This document shows positions 36,469 through 45,011 of a stretch of DNA of 64,000 nt, in pieces. Every line of letters starts with the position of its first letter. The first letter of the stretch is position 1. The stretch is from the NCBI RefSeq assembly GCF_000213055.1, contig NZ_CM001165.1, positions 2,317,445 through 2,381,444 of the forward strand, given 5' to 3'. The notes beneath the pieces are model-generated. The model was given only the letters and a program-made list of their open reading frames with translations. It was not told the DNA's origin and made no database searches. A program made the translations under genes and the position numbers. This DNA comes from Streptomyces sp. Tu6071 (lineage in GTDB: Bacteria; Actinomycetota; Actinomycetes; Streptomycetales; Streptomycetaceae).

Positions 36469-37965
36469 TCAGAAGGCTTCGTGAGCACCTTTCCCCGCTG
36501 TTCGCCCGAACGCGTGAAAGGCACTCCTGTCCCGCTCCCTGCGCCACGCGCCGCGCTTCGTGTCGACGTACGCGCGGGCCCGCGCGAGGTGCCCGGCGGG
36601 AGGTGCGGTGCGGGACAGCTCGAGGTGCACGGCGACCATGCCGTCGGCGAAGGCCCGGCCCTCCGGGGTGAGCACCTCGGAGCCCACGAGCTGGGGCAGC
36701 GCGGCGGCCACCATCTCGTGGCAGCGCGCGTGCTCCGCCCAGGCGTGCTCGCGTTCGGGTCCCTCGGGGCCGCCGAGCGCGTACGCCTGCCACCAGTGGG
36801 CGAGGGCGAGGTGGCTGTAGATGCCCTGCAGGAGGCCGTCGAAGGGGCGGGGGTCGGGGCGCCAGGGGGCGAAGTAGACGGCGGCGGGGCCCGCCTCGTG
36901 CAGGTGGGTCAGCTCGCCGAGCGCGGAGAGCTTGGCGTGCCCGAGTTCGTGGACGAGGAGCGCGGCGAAGGCGACGGGGCTCGGCGGGACGCTCGCGAGG
37001 ACCACGCCGAAGGCGTCCTTGCGGGTCGCGCTGCAACTGCCCCCGGCGGGGTCGCCCGCGCGGCTCGTCGGGGTGCGCAGCGGGACGAGGGAGTGGAGCA
37101 GCCGCGTGGCCTCGGCGAGGCGGTGCGGTCCGCCGAGCGCGAGGAGCGGCGCGGTGCCCGCCCAGCTCTCGTACCAGGGCTTGCGGCTCGCGTCGTCGAG
37201 GGTCACGGGCTCGCTCAGGGAGTGGTGGCGCACTCCCGGCGCGGCGCGGTAGGGCCCGGTGTCGTCGAGCGGTACGGGGCGGGCGCCGGGGACGAGCGGG
37301 GGCAGGGCGTGCGGCGGGAGCCAGTCGGCGTCGGCCGACCAGGTGCTGTGCCCCGGGCGGGTGAAGACGGTGACGCGCCGTTCGCCGCGGGGTGTGAGCC
37401 GTATCGCGCCCTCGGTGTGCGCGGCCATGACGCGCAGGGGGTGCGGGCCGGGGACGCGCAGGGTGCCCATCCCGGGGAGGGCGAGGGCGCCGTCGTACGC
37501 CGTGAGTTCCGTCGTGACGGGGAGTCCGGCGGCGACGGCGGCGGCGAAGGCGAGGGCGCTGAAGTGCGCGAGGCCGCGCTCGCGGTCGCCCGGGGCGGGC
37601 TCGCGGGCGGTGACGGCGGCGAGGGTCTGGCGGGCCCAGGGGCCCGTGAGGGGGTGGAGGAGCAGGGCGCGGACGTGCGCGGCGGCCTCGGGACTCTCGG
37701 CCTCGGCCGCCTCCAGGAGGGCCCAGTCGGCCGCGGCGCGGCGCCCTTCGGCGGGCGCGACGCGGGCCGGGGCGGCATCGGTGACGGTGTCGAGCAGCGC
37801 CCGCAGCAGCAGGAGCCTGCGGTTGGCCTGGTCGTGGACGAGGTGGTCGAGGGTCGCCTCGCCGCCCTCGGTCCTGGCGAGTTCGCCCAGCACCGACGGC
37901 GGCACGACGGACGGGAGGACGGACGGACCGGAGGGCGGTACGGACGGCGGGACGGCGCGCGTCAT
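36469..37965 (-). CDS. HEXXH-motif peptide-modification protein (possible peptide beta-hydroxylase)
   Basis: A 498-aa protein with the motif H339-E-L-G-H343 in LVHELGHAKLSALGEL, followed by YFAPWRPDPRPFDGLLQGIYSH. This is the HEXXH family that accompanies FxsB-type maturases; some relatives have recently been shown or proposed to be 2-oxoglutarate-dependent peptide beta-hydroxylases rather than proteases (established knowledge, from memory). At position 380 (GLLQG) I recall a His in many relatives, so a metal ligand could be missing here. The start ATG 37965 overlaps the fxsB stop by four bases, so both enzymes are made together. In other strains the domain can be fused to FxsB. Confidence 0.87.
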   Translation of the reverse strand: MTRAVPPSVPPSGPSVLPSVVPPSVLGELARTEGGEATLDHLVHDQANRRLLLLRALLDTVTDAAPARVAPAEGRRAAADWALLEAAEAESPEAAAHVRALLLHPLTGPWARQTLAAVTAREPAPGDRERGLAHFSALAFAAAVAAGLPVTTELTAYDGALALPGMGTLRVPGPHPLRVMAAHTEGAIRLTPRGERRVTVFTRPGHSTWSADADWLPPHALPPLVPGARPVPLDDTGPYRAAPGVRHHSLSEPVTLDDASRKPWYESWAGTAPLLALGGPHRLAEATRLLHSLVPLRTPTSRAGDPAGGSCSATRKDAFGVVLASVPPSPVAFAALLVHELGHAKLSALGELTHLHEAGPAAVYFAPWRPDPRPFDGLLQGIYSHLALAHWWQAYALGGPEGPEREHAWAEHARCHEMVAAALPQLVGSEVLTPEGRAFADGMVAVHLELSRTAPPAGHLARARAYVDTKRGAWRRERDRSAFHAFGRTAGKGAHEAF

Positions 37966-39209
37966 CGGCTGGCTCCTGGGACGGGTGCCGGCCGCGGCTC
38001 GCCGGGCGCTCCCCGCGCCGCCCGGTCCAGGGCGACCGCCACGTGGCGGATGAACTTCTTCAGGTCGGCGCAGTACACGGAGGGGTGGGCGAAGCCGCCG
38101 CCCTCGCGGTAGCGGTGCGCGTAGTGCCCGCCGCCGCAGACGGTGAGCAGCGGGCAGGCGCGGCACTCGGCGGCGAGCGCGGCGGCGCCGGACTGGCGGG
38201 CGCGGACACCGGGGTGGCCGAGGGCCGTGTCGAAGGAGTGGGCGAAGACGTCGAGCCCGGTGGCCGCGGCGCCCTCGTAGGCGGACTTGAGGGAGTCGAC
38301 CTGCTCGATCGCGCCGTCCGTCTCGACGACGACGGCGGTGAAGGGGTCGAGGCCGAGGGACTCGGTCGCGGCGGGGCGGCCGAGGAGGAGGGCGAGGCAC
38401 TCCTCGAAGAGCCGTATCCGGGTGGTGCGGCGCGGGGCCTGCCACCAGGCGTCGAAGACGGCGCACAGCCAGTCGGCGTACGGCGTCGGCCCGCCGTCGG
38501 GGCCCCGCGCGGCGTCGATACCGGGCGGCGGGCTGGACCAGTTGCCGTGCGGGAGGAGCAGGTCGAGCGCGGGCGGGCCCAGGGCGAGGAGCGAGGTGTA
38601 CAGCTCCACGGGGTCCGTGAGCGGGTCGACGACTGTGAGGATGCCCGCGTACGCGTCGGGGTGCGCGGCGAGGAGGCGGGCCGCGCCGCGCGCGGCGCGG
38701 AAGGAGGGGCGCCCGGCGTGGTCGACGCGCTGCCTGTTGTGCGCGGCCCTGCCGCCGTCGAGGCTCAGCCCGACGCGGATGCCCGCCGCGCCGAGCGTGC
38801 GCAGGGCGGCCTCGCTGAGGAGGGTGCCGTTGGTCTGCACGGTGACGTGCACCTCGCACCCGGCGGGGACGGCGGCGCGGACCTGCTCCGCCAAGGCGGC
38901 GAGCGGTCCCGCGCCGCCGAGGAGCGGCTCCCCGCCGTGCAGCACGAGCGAGACGGCGGGCAGCGCGTGCGCCGCCGCGTGCTCGCCGATGCGCCGCGCG
39001 GTGTGGGCGCGCACCTCGGGCGAGGCGGTGGCGGGGCGGGCGCGCCAGCTCGTGTCGGGGCCCTCGTAGAGGTAGCAGTAGCGGCAGGCGAGATTGCACC
39101 TGCTGTGCGTCTTGAGGATGAACTGCCGGAAGGGATACGGGGCTTCGCCCGCTCCCCCGCTGCCGTCCCGGTGCTCGTGGCCCGGCGCGGAGGGGGTCGT
39201 CGCTCGCAC
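37962..39209 (-). CDS. fxsB: Radical SAM/SPASM peptide maturase FxsB
   Basis: A 415-aa radical SAM enzyme. The 4Fe-4S cysteines are C38-x3-C42-x2-C45 (CNLACRYC), followed by LVLHGGEPLL (the GGE motif), NGTLL and SLDGGRAAHN. The C-terminal SPASM part has CRACPLLTVCGGGHYAHRY and VYCADLKKF for auxiliary clusters. Enzymes of the FxsB group make a three-residue cyclophane by bonding an aromatic ring to the beta carbon of the residue two positions on. Here the substrate should be the 59-aa peptide encoded just upstream. Start GTG 39209 with GGGGAG in front. Confidence 0.94.
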   Translation of the reverse strand: MRATTPSAPGHEHRDGSGGAGEAPYPFRQFILKTHSRCNLACRYCYLYEGPDTSWRARPATASPEVRAHTARRIGEHAAAHALPAVSLVLHGGEPLLGGAGPLAALAEQVRAAVPAGCEVHVTVQTNGTLLSEAALRTLGAAGIRVGLSLDGGRAAHNRQRVDHAGRPSFRAARGAARLLAAHPDAYAGILTVVDPLTDPVELYTSLLALGPPALDLLLPHGNWSSPPPGIDAARGPDGGPTPYADWLCAVFDAWWQAPRRTTRIRLFEECLALLLGRPAATESLGLDPFTAVVVETDGAIEQVDSLKSAYEGAAATGLDVFAHSFDTALGHPGVRARQSGAAALAAECRACPLLTVCGGGHYAHRYREGGGFAHPSVYCADLKKFIRHVAVALDRAARGAPGEPRPAPVPGASR

Positions 39210-39578
39210 TGCTCGCTCCCCCAGGTCCGGTCGAGGGGCGGTCCCGCGCCCCGTGTGGTGGGTCTCCCGCTCGCTGTACGGGGCGAAACCTCGTACGGGC
39301 CCGATGTCCTGTTCGCCGCGCCGCCCGTCCGAAACCGGGAGCCCGCGTGGGAGCGGGTGCCAGGGCGGGAGCGGGTGCCAGGGCGGGAGCGGGCGCGCCC
39401 GCGCGGGTGCGGGGGGCGGGGCCGGGAGCGGATGCCTTTACTGAGCACGCGCCCTTCCGGAGCAGGTGCCCTTCCGGGCCACGTCCCCTCCGGGCCACTC
39501 CCCTCCGGGCCACGTCCCTTCCGGGCCAGGTGCCCCGTCCGGGCGGGTCCCCGCCGCCCGCGAGGGCGGACGGGCCGC
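39210..39578. repeat. fxsB-fxsA gap with two short tandem repeats
   Basis: 369 bases without a convincing gene. An 18-base unit (GGGAGCGGGTGCCAGGGC) is repeated two and a half times from 39349, and a 15-17 base unit around CCTCCGGGCCAC about five times between 39450 and 39532. One minus-strand frame translates them as Ala/Pro repeats, but it has no good start or ribosome binding site. The region separates precursor from maturase and may lower expression of the enzymes relative to the peptide. Confidence 0.5.
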
Positions 39579-39758
39579 TCACATCGCGTTGTTGAACCCC
39601 CACAGCATCTCGCTCGAACTCCCCGCCCGCTCCCGGAGCCCGTCGAGCACTTCGCTCAGGACCGGGTGGTCGAGGGCGCGCAGGGCGCGCAGGTCGAGTG
39701 CGGTGAGGTCGGGGAGCGCCTCGTCCTGGCCGGGTGCTCCGCTGCTGTCGTGCGTCAT
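39579..39758 (-). CDS. fxsA: FxsA-like RiPP precursor with variant C-terminus FNNAM
   Basis: A 59-aa peptide too short for most gene finders. It begins MTHDSSGAPGQDEALPD, has the leader-like LTALDLRALRALDHPVLSEVLDGL helix typical of FxsA leaders (written here in order, two parts), and ends EMLWGFNNAM with TGA directly after. Canonical FxSxx-COOH peptides end Phe-x-Ser-x-x; here the third residue is Asn. FxsB could cross-link Phe55 to Asn57. GAGGGGGAA lies before the ATG. It sits between the vWA gene and fxsB on the same strand, the right place for the precursor. Trp53 is another aromatic candidate. Confidence 0.85.
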   Translation of the reverse strand: MTHDSSGAPGQDEALPDLTALDLRALRALDHPVLSEVLDGLRERAGSSSEMLWGFNNAM

Positions 39759-39903
39759 GGGGTTCCCCCTCGTCGATGCGGCTCGGTGCGGAGCGGGACG
39801 GCGCTGTCCCGGACCCGGGCGCCCTGCCCGCCCCGGCCCCCGCGGACGGCGGCGGCGTGCGGCACGGTCCCGCTCGCGCGTCCGTCGAGGCGGCGCGCGC
39901 CGG

Positions 39904-42900
39904 TCAGTTCGCGGGCCGGTTCGCTAGGTCCTCCAGCTCCTGGGCGGTCTGCCGGGGGGTGGGTTCGCCCATGGCCTCCATGCCCGTTGGCAAGCGTTTC
40001 CATTCCTCCAGCGCGGCGAGGTAGGCGGTACGGGCCGCGCGCGGCTGGGCGGCGCCCGCGTAGTCGCGGCCCAGCCAGTGGTGGGCCTGCGCGGTGCGCG
40101 AGACGGCCGTGGCGCGCTCGCGGTCGGTCGTGGCCTCCTCCTGGGCGCGGCGCCCGGCGCGGGCCGCGGCGCGGAAGACGTCGGCCGCCTCCCCGTACCG
40201 GGCGAGGCGGCTCGCGCCGGTCGCCGCGCGCAGGAGGCACTGCCCCCACTCCAGGTGCGCGGTCGCCGCCGGCAGCGGTTCGCGGGTGCGGCGGGCGGCG
40301 AGGCCGAGGTGGAACTCGGCCTCGCGCAGGTCGACGCGGTCGCCCGTGAGGTGGTGGCGGTGGACGAGGGCGCGGCCGAGGAGGAGTTCGCGGTGCGGTG
40401 CCGCGCTGTGGCGGCTGCCCGTCTCGGTGAGGCAGGTGCGCAGCACCTGGACGGCGCGGGTGGCGCGGGCGAGCCGGGCGGCGGGATCGCCGTCGCCGAG
40501 GCGGGCGCGGTCCAGGAGGGTCTGGCCGTACTCGGCGAGGAGGCGGGTGTGCGCCGCGCTGTCGCGCGGGATGCCGGGCAGCGCCTGGTCGAAGTGCTCG
40601 GCGGCGGCGTCGAGTTCGGCCGGGTCGGCGTTCTCGGTGTAGCGGGCGCGGTGCAGGCGCGCGGTGCGGGCGAGGAGTTCGCTGCGGTGGCGGGCGCGGG
40701 CGCCGGGGAGGGCGGTGGCGAGCCTGCGGGCCGCCTCGGCGAGCCCCTCGGGGCCCGAGGCGAGGAGGGCGTCGACGAGGTCGAGGACGACGGCGGGCCG
40801 GTCCTCGGGGCGCAGCGCCGACTCGTCGTGCGCCGGGGGCGTGACGTCGAGCGCGGTGCGCAGCGAATGCGCGGCGCGCCGGGCCCGGACGCGGGCGTCG
40901 GCACCGGCGCCCGCGAGCCCGGCGAGGCGCAGGAGGAGCCGTCCGTGGGCGAGGGCGAGCAGGGCGGGGACCTCGTTCTCCTCGCCCTCGCGCGCGTCGG
41001 CGAGCGCTTCGAGCATTCCGACGCCGCTCTGGAGCAGCGAGCTGTCCCCGCTGATGCGGAACTGGCTCTCCAGGACGCCGACGCGCTCCAGGGTGAGCCG
41101 CAGGGCGTGCGCGGGGTCGAGCCCGGGCGCGGCGCAGGCGGCGGCGTACTCGCGTTCGGCGGCGCGCAGCAGGTCGAGCGCCTCGGCCCGGGAGCCCTGG
41201 CGGCGCGCGTCCTCGGCGAGCGCGGCGAGGACCTGGGCGAGGACGGCGCGGTGCGCGGGCGCGTGCGACGCGGCGACGGCGGCCTCGGCGTGGCCGCGCG
41301 CCTCCTGGAGCATCGCCTCGCCGCGTTCGACGCGCCACAGCCGCAGCAGGGTCGCCGCGCACGTGGCGAGGAGTTCGGGCGCGGGCTGTTGCTGCTGGCG
41401 CACGGCGCTGCGCAGGAGCTGGGCGGCGTCCATGAGGGACTGGACCATGCCGTGCCGCTCGTACTCGGCGACGAGGCCGTCCGCGGCGCCGAGCGCGGGG
41501 TGCGGGAGGCCGCCGTCGCCCGCGGGCAGGGGCGACACGGGCAGGAACCGCCGCAGCACCTCGGCGGCGACCTCGGCGAAGGGCTGCGGTACGCCCTCGG
41601 GGCCGCGCGCGGCGGACTCCTCCTCGTCCCCCGCGCCGTCCGGACCCTCGTACGGCGCGTCCGCCGCGTCCTCGTACCCCTCGCCGCCGGTGACCGGGAG
41701 CCGGTCCCGCTCGGCGGGGGGCGGCAGGGCGGGGCCCCCGTCGAGCTGGGCGAGGGCGAGCGCGGGGAAGTTGGGGCCGCCCTTGCCGAAGTGCTGGGTG
41801 ACGTACTCGGAGCAGTGCTTCAGGATGAGCGCGGCCTCGTCCCTGCCGAGCGGGCCGAGGAGCGCCTCGCGCACGCCGGGCGCGAAGGCGTACCAGGGCC
41901 CCGTCGCGGGGTCCTCGTCGCTCTGCCTGAGGAGTCCGCCGAGGAGGACTTCGGCGAGTTCGGCGGGCCCGGAGCCGGGGAGCATGGTGCGCTGCACGAG
42001 CTGCATGACGGGCAGCGAGAGCGGGGCGGCGGCGAGGTGGGTCGCGAGGCGGCCCGCGAGCGGCGAGGCGGCGGCGCGGAAGCGGCTGACGCGCTGGAGC
42101 GCGGGCACCTCGGCGCTGCGCTCCGGGGCGGCCCCGGCGGGCTGGTCGGGGCGCACCCAGCCGATGGCCCCGGTGACGGCGCCGCCGCCGCGTCCCGTCA
42201 TGAGCCGCGCCCAGGAGGCGAGCGCGGCTGGCACCGGCGGGACGACGGGCACGGGCAGGGCCTCGGGCGAGGGGCGCATGGTGCCTTCGGCGACCTGGAG
42301 CCGCCCGGTGCCCGTGCGGGTGAGGCGGCCGAAGACGACGGGGAGCCGCGTGCGGTTCCACAGGCGTTGCGGGAGCGGCTGGAGGACGGAGACCGGTCCG
42401 GAGCGGGCGAGGCGGTGCAGGAGCCGGTGGCCCTGCCCGGTGCGCCACAGCTCGCCCGCGCAGTCGCTCACGACGAGGGTGAGGCTGCGCCCGGTGGGGT
42501 CGGCGAGGCGTTCGGGGGCGTAGCGGGGGCCCGCGCCGGGCGCGGCGGCGAGGGCGAGCGGCGCGCCCGGACCGGGACCCTCGTGGAGGTAGTGGCAGCG
42601 GATACCGGCGAAGGCGCCGAGCTGCGAGAAGACCTGCCGCAGCTCCTCGAACATGCGCTCCCACACGCGCATCGAGGGGGAGGCCTCGAGGACGAGGTGG
42701 AGGGTCGCCTCGCGGCGCTCGACGGTGCGGTAGACGGGGAGGACGAGGCCGCCGGCGCGGGCGGAGAGTTCGGCGGTCGCGGTCTCGTCGAGCACCTTGC
42801 GCCGCCGGGTGCCCGCCGTGCGGAAGCGCTGGAGGGGGCGCAGGGCGCGCTGGAGGTCGAGCGTGGAGCCGAAGGCGGGCGCGGCGGGCACGCCGATGCG

Positions 42901-43815
42901 CAGCCCGCGGCCGGGCACGAGGTCGCCGACGGCGTAGGCGGAGCCCTCGGCCGGGCCGACACGCGCCCCGGAGCCGTCCGCCGGCCCGGTGCGCCCGGCG
43001 TAGAGCCCGACGGTCCCGCCGGTCCGGCCCACTTCGTGCGACGGCGGCTCCTCGGGCGGCGAGGGCGGCGCGGGCGGTACGGGTCCCGGGGGCAGCGGTG
43101 CGGGCGGTACGTCGCTCTCCGGGGCGCCCCGCTCCCCCGTACCGTCCTCGCCCGGGGGCCCGCCGATGCGGCCCGCGAGCCACAGCGCGTCGCCGAGTTG
43201 TTCGGCGTCGGGGTCGAGTCCGGCGGTGCGCAGGGTGAGGACGAAGGAGGAGAGGGGGGACGGCGGGGCGGCGCGCGGTGCCCGGGGTGTGCCGTCCGCC
43301 TGGCCCGGCGGGCCCGCGAACCCCGGCGGGGCGAAGGGAGCGCGCGGGGCGGGGGCGGGGCCTTGGTCGTGGGCGGGGCGCTGATCGTGAGCGGCGCGCT
43401 CTTCGTGGGCGCCTTGTTCGTGGGCGGCGCGCTGTTCGTGGGCGGCGCGCTGTTCGTGAGCGCCCCGCGACGCGTCAGCGCCCCGCGACGCGTCAGCGGT
43501 CCCCGGTTCGCCAGCGCCCCCCGGCGCGTCTGCCGCTCCCGGTGCACCGGCCGCGGACCCCGTGCCCCACCCGGTCTCCCCGGCTTCCGGCGCGTCCCCC
43601 GTCCTGTGACGCCCCGCCGCCCCGGCCCCCGTTCCGTGCGCGTTCCCCGGCTCGTCCTCCAGCCCGGACCCCGCCCCGTGCGCCTCCCTCGGCCCGGGGC
43701 CCGCCCCGTACCCCCGTGCCGTGCCGCGACCGGGGAGCGGGCGCGGGAGGGGGCCGGGGTCGGCGGGGCCCTCGGCGCGGTCGTCCCCGTGGTGCGGCAT
43801 GGCGAAGTCGCGCAT
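39904..43815 (-). CDS. SAV_2336-type vWA protein of the VMAP-MoxR system
   Basis: A 1303-aa protein. The first 200 residues are disordered, with hexapeptide AHEQRA repeats (DNA 43369-43500) and Pro/Gly-rich stretches. A SAV_2336-type N-terminal vWA region starts near PLQRFRTAGTRRRKVLDE and has LHLVLEASPSM as its MIDAS line, where the first Asp is Glu. It continues with LVVSDCAGELW and a C-terminal half of helical, TPR-like repeats from about residue 750. The stop is 144 bases before fxsA. The gene starts five bases after the MoxR gene stop and has GAGGTGA before its ATG. With MoxR and VMAP it makes the ternary vWA-MoxR-VMAP conflict system known from comparative work. Confidence 0.85.
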   Translation of the reverse strand: MRDFAMPHHGDDRAEGPADPGPLPRPLPGRGTARGYGAGPGPREAHGAGSGLEDEPGNAHGTGAGAAGRHRTGDAPEAGETGWGTGSAAGAPGAADAPGGAGEPGTADASRGADASRGAHEQRAAHEQRAAHEQGAHEERAAHDQRPAHDQGPAPAPRAPFAPPGFAGPPGQADGTPRAPRAAPPSPLSSFVLTLRTAGLDPDAEQLGDALWLAGRIGGPPGEDGTGERGAPESDVPPAPLPPGPVPPAPPSPPEEPPSHEVGRTGGTVGLYAGRTGPADGSGARVGPAEGSAYAVGDLVPGRGLRIGVPAAPAFGSTLDLQRALRPLQRFRTAGTRRRKVLDETATAELSARAGGLVLPVYRTVERREATLHLVLEASPSMRVWERMFEELRQVFSQLGAFAGIRCHYLHEGPGPGAPLALAAAPGAGPRYAPERLADPTGRSLTLVVSDCAGELWRTGQGHRLLHRLARSGPVSVLQPLPQRLWNRTRLPVVFGRLTRTGTGRLQVAEGTMRPSPEALPVPVVPPVPAALASWARLMTGRGGGAVTGAIGWVRPDQPAGAAPERSAEVPALQRVSRFRAAASPLAGRLATHLAAAPLSLPVMQLVQRTMLPGSGPAELAEVLLGGLLRQSDEDPATGPWYAFAPGVREALLGPLGRDEAALILKHCSEYVTQHFGKGGPNFPALALAQLDGGPALPPPAERDRLPVTGGEGYEDAADAPYEGPDGAGDEEESAARGPEGVPQPFAEVAAEVLRRFLPVSPLPAGDGGLPHPALGAADGLVAEYERHGMVQSLMDAAQLLRSAVRQQQQPAPELLATCAATLLRLWRVERGEAMLQEARGHAEAAVAASHAPAHRAVLAQVLAALAEDARRQGSRAEALDLLRAAEREYAAACAAPGLDPAHALRLTLERVGVLESQFRISGDSSLLQSGVGMLEALADAREGEENEVPALLALAHGRLLLRLAGLAGAGADARVRARRAAHSLRTALDVTPPAHDESALRPEDRPAVVLDLVDALLASGPEGLAEAARRLATALPGARARHRSELLARTARLHRARYTENADPAELDAAAEHFDQALPGIPRDSAAHTRLLAEYGQTLLDRARLGDGDPAARLARATRAVQVLRTCLTETGSRHSAAPHRELLLGRALVHRHHLTGDRVDLREAEFHLGLAARRTREPLPAATAHLEWGQCLLRAATGASRLARYGEAADVFRAAARAGRRAQEEATTDRERATAVSRTAQAHHWLGRDYAGAAQPRAARTAYLAALEEWKRLPTGMEAMGEPTPRQTAQELEDLANRPAN
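43369..43500 (-). repeat. 18-bp in-frame repeat in the vWA protein N-terminus
   Basis: Units around CTGTTCGTGGGCGGCGCG recur about five times, followed by a 15-base GCGACGCGTCAGCGC unit twice. They encode AHEQRA- and RGADAS-type repeats in the disordered N-terminus and keep the frame. Confidence 0.75.
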
Positions 43816-43820
43816 CGGGG

Positions 43821-44867
43821 TCACCTCGGGCGGTCGAGTCGCTGGATGAGGAGTTCGGCGAGGCGGTCGCGGTCGAGCCCGGGGGCCGCGCCGGTCAGGT
43901 GGATCGCGTTGAGGAGCTGGTCGGCGGCGAGGAGTTCGGTCTGCGAGCGCTCCAGGAAGCGCGCGATGAGGTCGTCCGCGTCGCGCTCGCGCTCGCGGCC
44001 GAGGTGGGCGCGGACGAAGTTGGCGAGGCGTTCGTGGTCGGGGCGGCCCAGTTCCAGGTGGATGCAGCGGCGCAGGAGCGGCGCGGGGAAGTCGCGTTCC
44101 TCGTTGCTCGTGAGCACGACGAAGGGGAAGTGGGTGCAGGCGACCCTGCCGTCCTTGATCCGCACCTTGCGGCCGTCCGAGGTGAGCACCTCGGCCTCGT
44201 TGCCCGGGAGCCGGTCGGCGAGCCGCTGGAGTTCGGGGATGACGAACTCGCCCTCCTCCAGGATGTTGAGGAGGTCGTTCGGGAGGTCTATGTCGCTCTT
44301 GTCCAGCTCGTCGACGAGGAGGACGCGGGGGCGCGCGGAGGGGAGCAGCGCGGTGCCGAGCGGGCCGAGCCTGATGTAGTCGCCGATGCGCTCGGGGGCG
44401 CCGGGGCCCCCGGCCGCGGCCTCCGGGTCGTGCGCGGCGATCTGCACGTCCTGGAGGCGCGCTATCGCGTCGTAGTGGTAGAGGCCGTCCTGGAGCGAGG
44501 TGCGGCTGACGATGGGCCAGCGCAGGACGTCGCCGAGGCGCAGTTCGTCGGCCACGGAGTGCGCGAGCGAACTCTTGCCGACGCCGGGGCCGCCCGTGAC
44601 GAGGAGGGGGCGGCGCAGGTAGAGCGCGGCGTTGATCACTTCGAGTTCCTCGGCGCCGGGGCGCAGCGAGACGGTGTGGGCGCGGTGCGCGCCGAGCCTG
44701 CGGGTCTCGGCGCCGCCGGGCGTCTCGCTCGCGCGGTGCCGGAAGTCGCGCCACGGCGGCGGCGCGGGGAGCCGGTCGATCCCGTCGTGGGGTTCCCCCG
44801 CGCCCCGGTAGACGAGCCACTCCCCGGCCACGGGACCGGGTTCCTCGGACACTGCGGCCTCACTCAT
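43821..44867 (-). CDS. MoxR-family AAA+ ATPase of the VMAP system
   Basis: A 348-aa MoxR-type ATPase. Walker A is LVTGGPGVGKSSLA, Walker B PRVLLVDELDKSD, then LNILEEGEFVIPELQ, sensor 1 FVVLTSNEERDFPAPLLRRC and a C-terminal helical lid. MoxR ATPases work as chaperones for vWA proteins. The start ATG 44867 has GAGGGAG in front; the upstream extension is low-complexity. The downstream vWA gene follows after five bases and the upstream VMAP protease gene ends 144 bases before, all in one direction. Confidence 0.93.
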   Translation of the reverse strand: MSEAAVSEEPGPVAGEWLVYRGAGEPHDGIDRLPAPPPWRDFRHRASETPGGAETRRLGAHRAHTVSLRPGAEELEVINAALYLRRPLLVTGGPGVGKSSLAHSVADELRLGDVLRWPIVSRTSLQDGLYHYDAIARLQDVQIAAHDPEAAAGGPGAPERIGDYIRLGPLGTALLPSARPRVLLVDELDKSDIDLPNDLLNILEEGEFVIPELQRLADRLPGNEAEVLTSDGRKVRIKDGRVACTHFPFVVLTSNEERDFPAPLLRRCIHLELGRPDHERLANFVRAHLGRERERDADDLIARFLERSQTELLAADQLLNAIHLTGAAPGLDRDRLAELLIQRLDRPR

Positions 44868-45011
44868 GATCGGCTCCCTCGTCACTGGTCTGCGGCGCTC
44901 GGTCGTCTCGTCTCGTCGTCGGGCCCGCCGGGTGCCCCGGGTGCGGGGCGCCCCGGCCGTACGGGGCACGGGCCACACGGTAGCGAGCGGCCCGACGCCC
45001 CGTCAGGTCTT

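Noticed and set aside
39349..39532. CRISPR-like repeats between fxsB and fxsA
   Set aside because: Units are only 15-18 bases, directly adjoining with no unique spacers; no cas genes.
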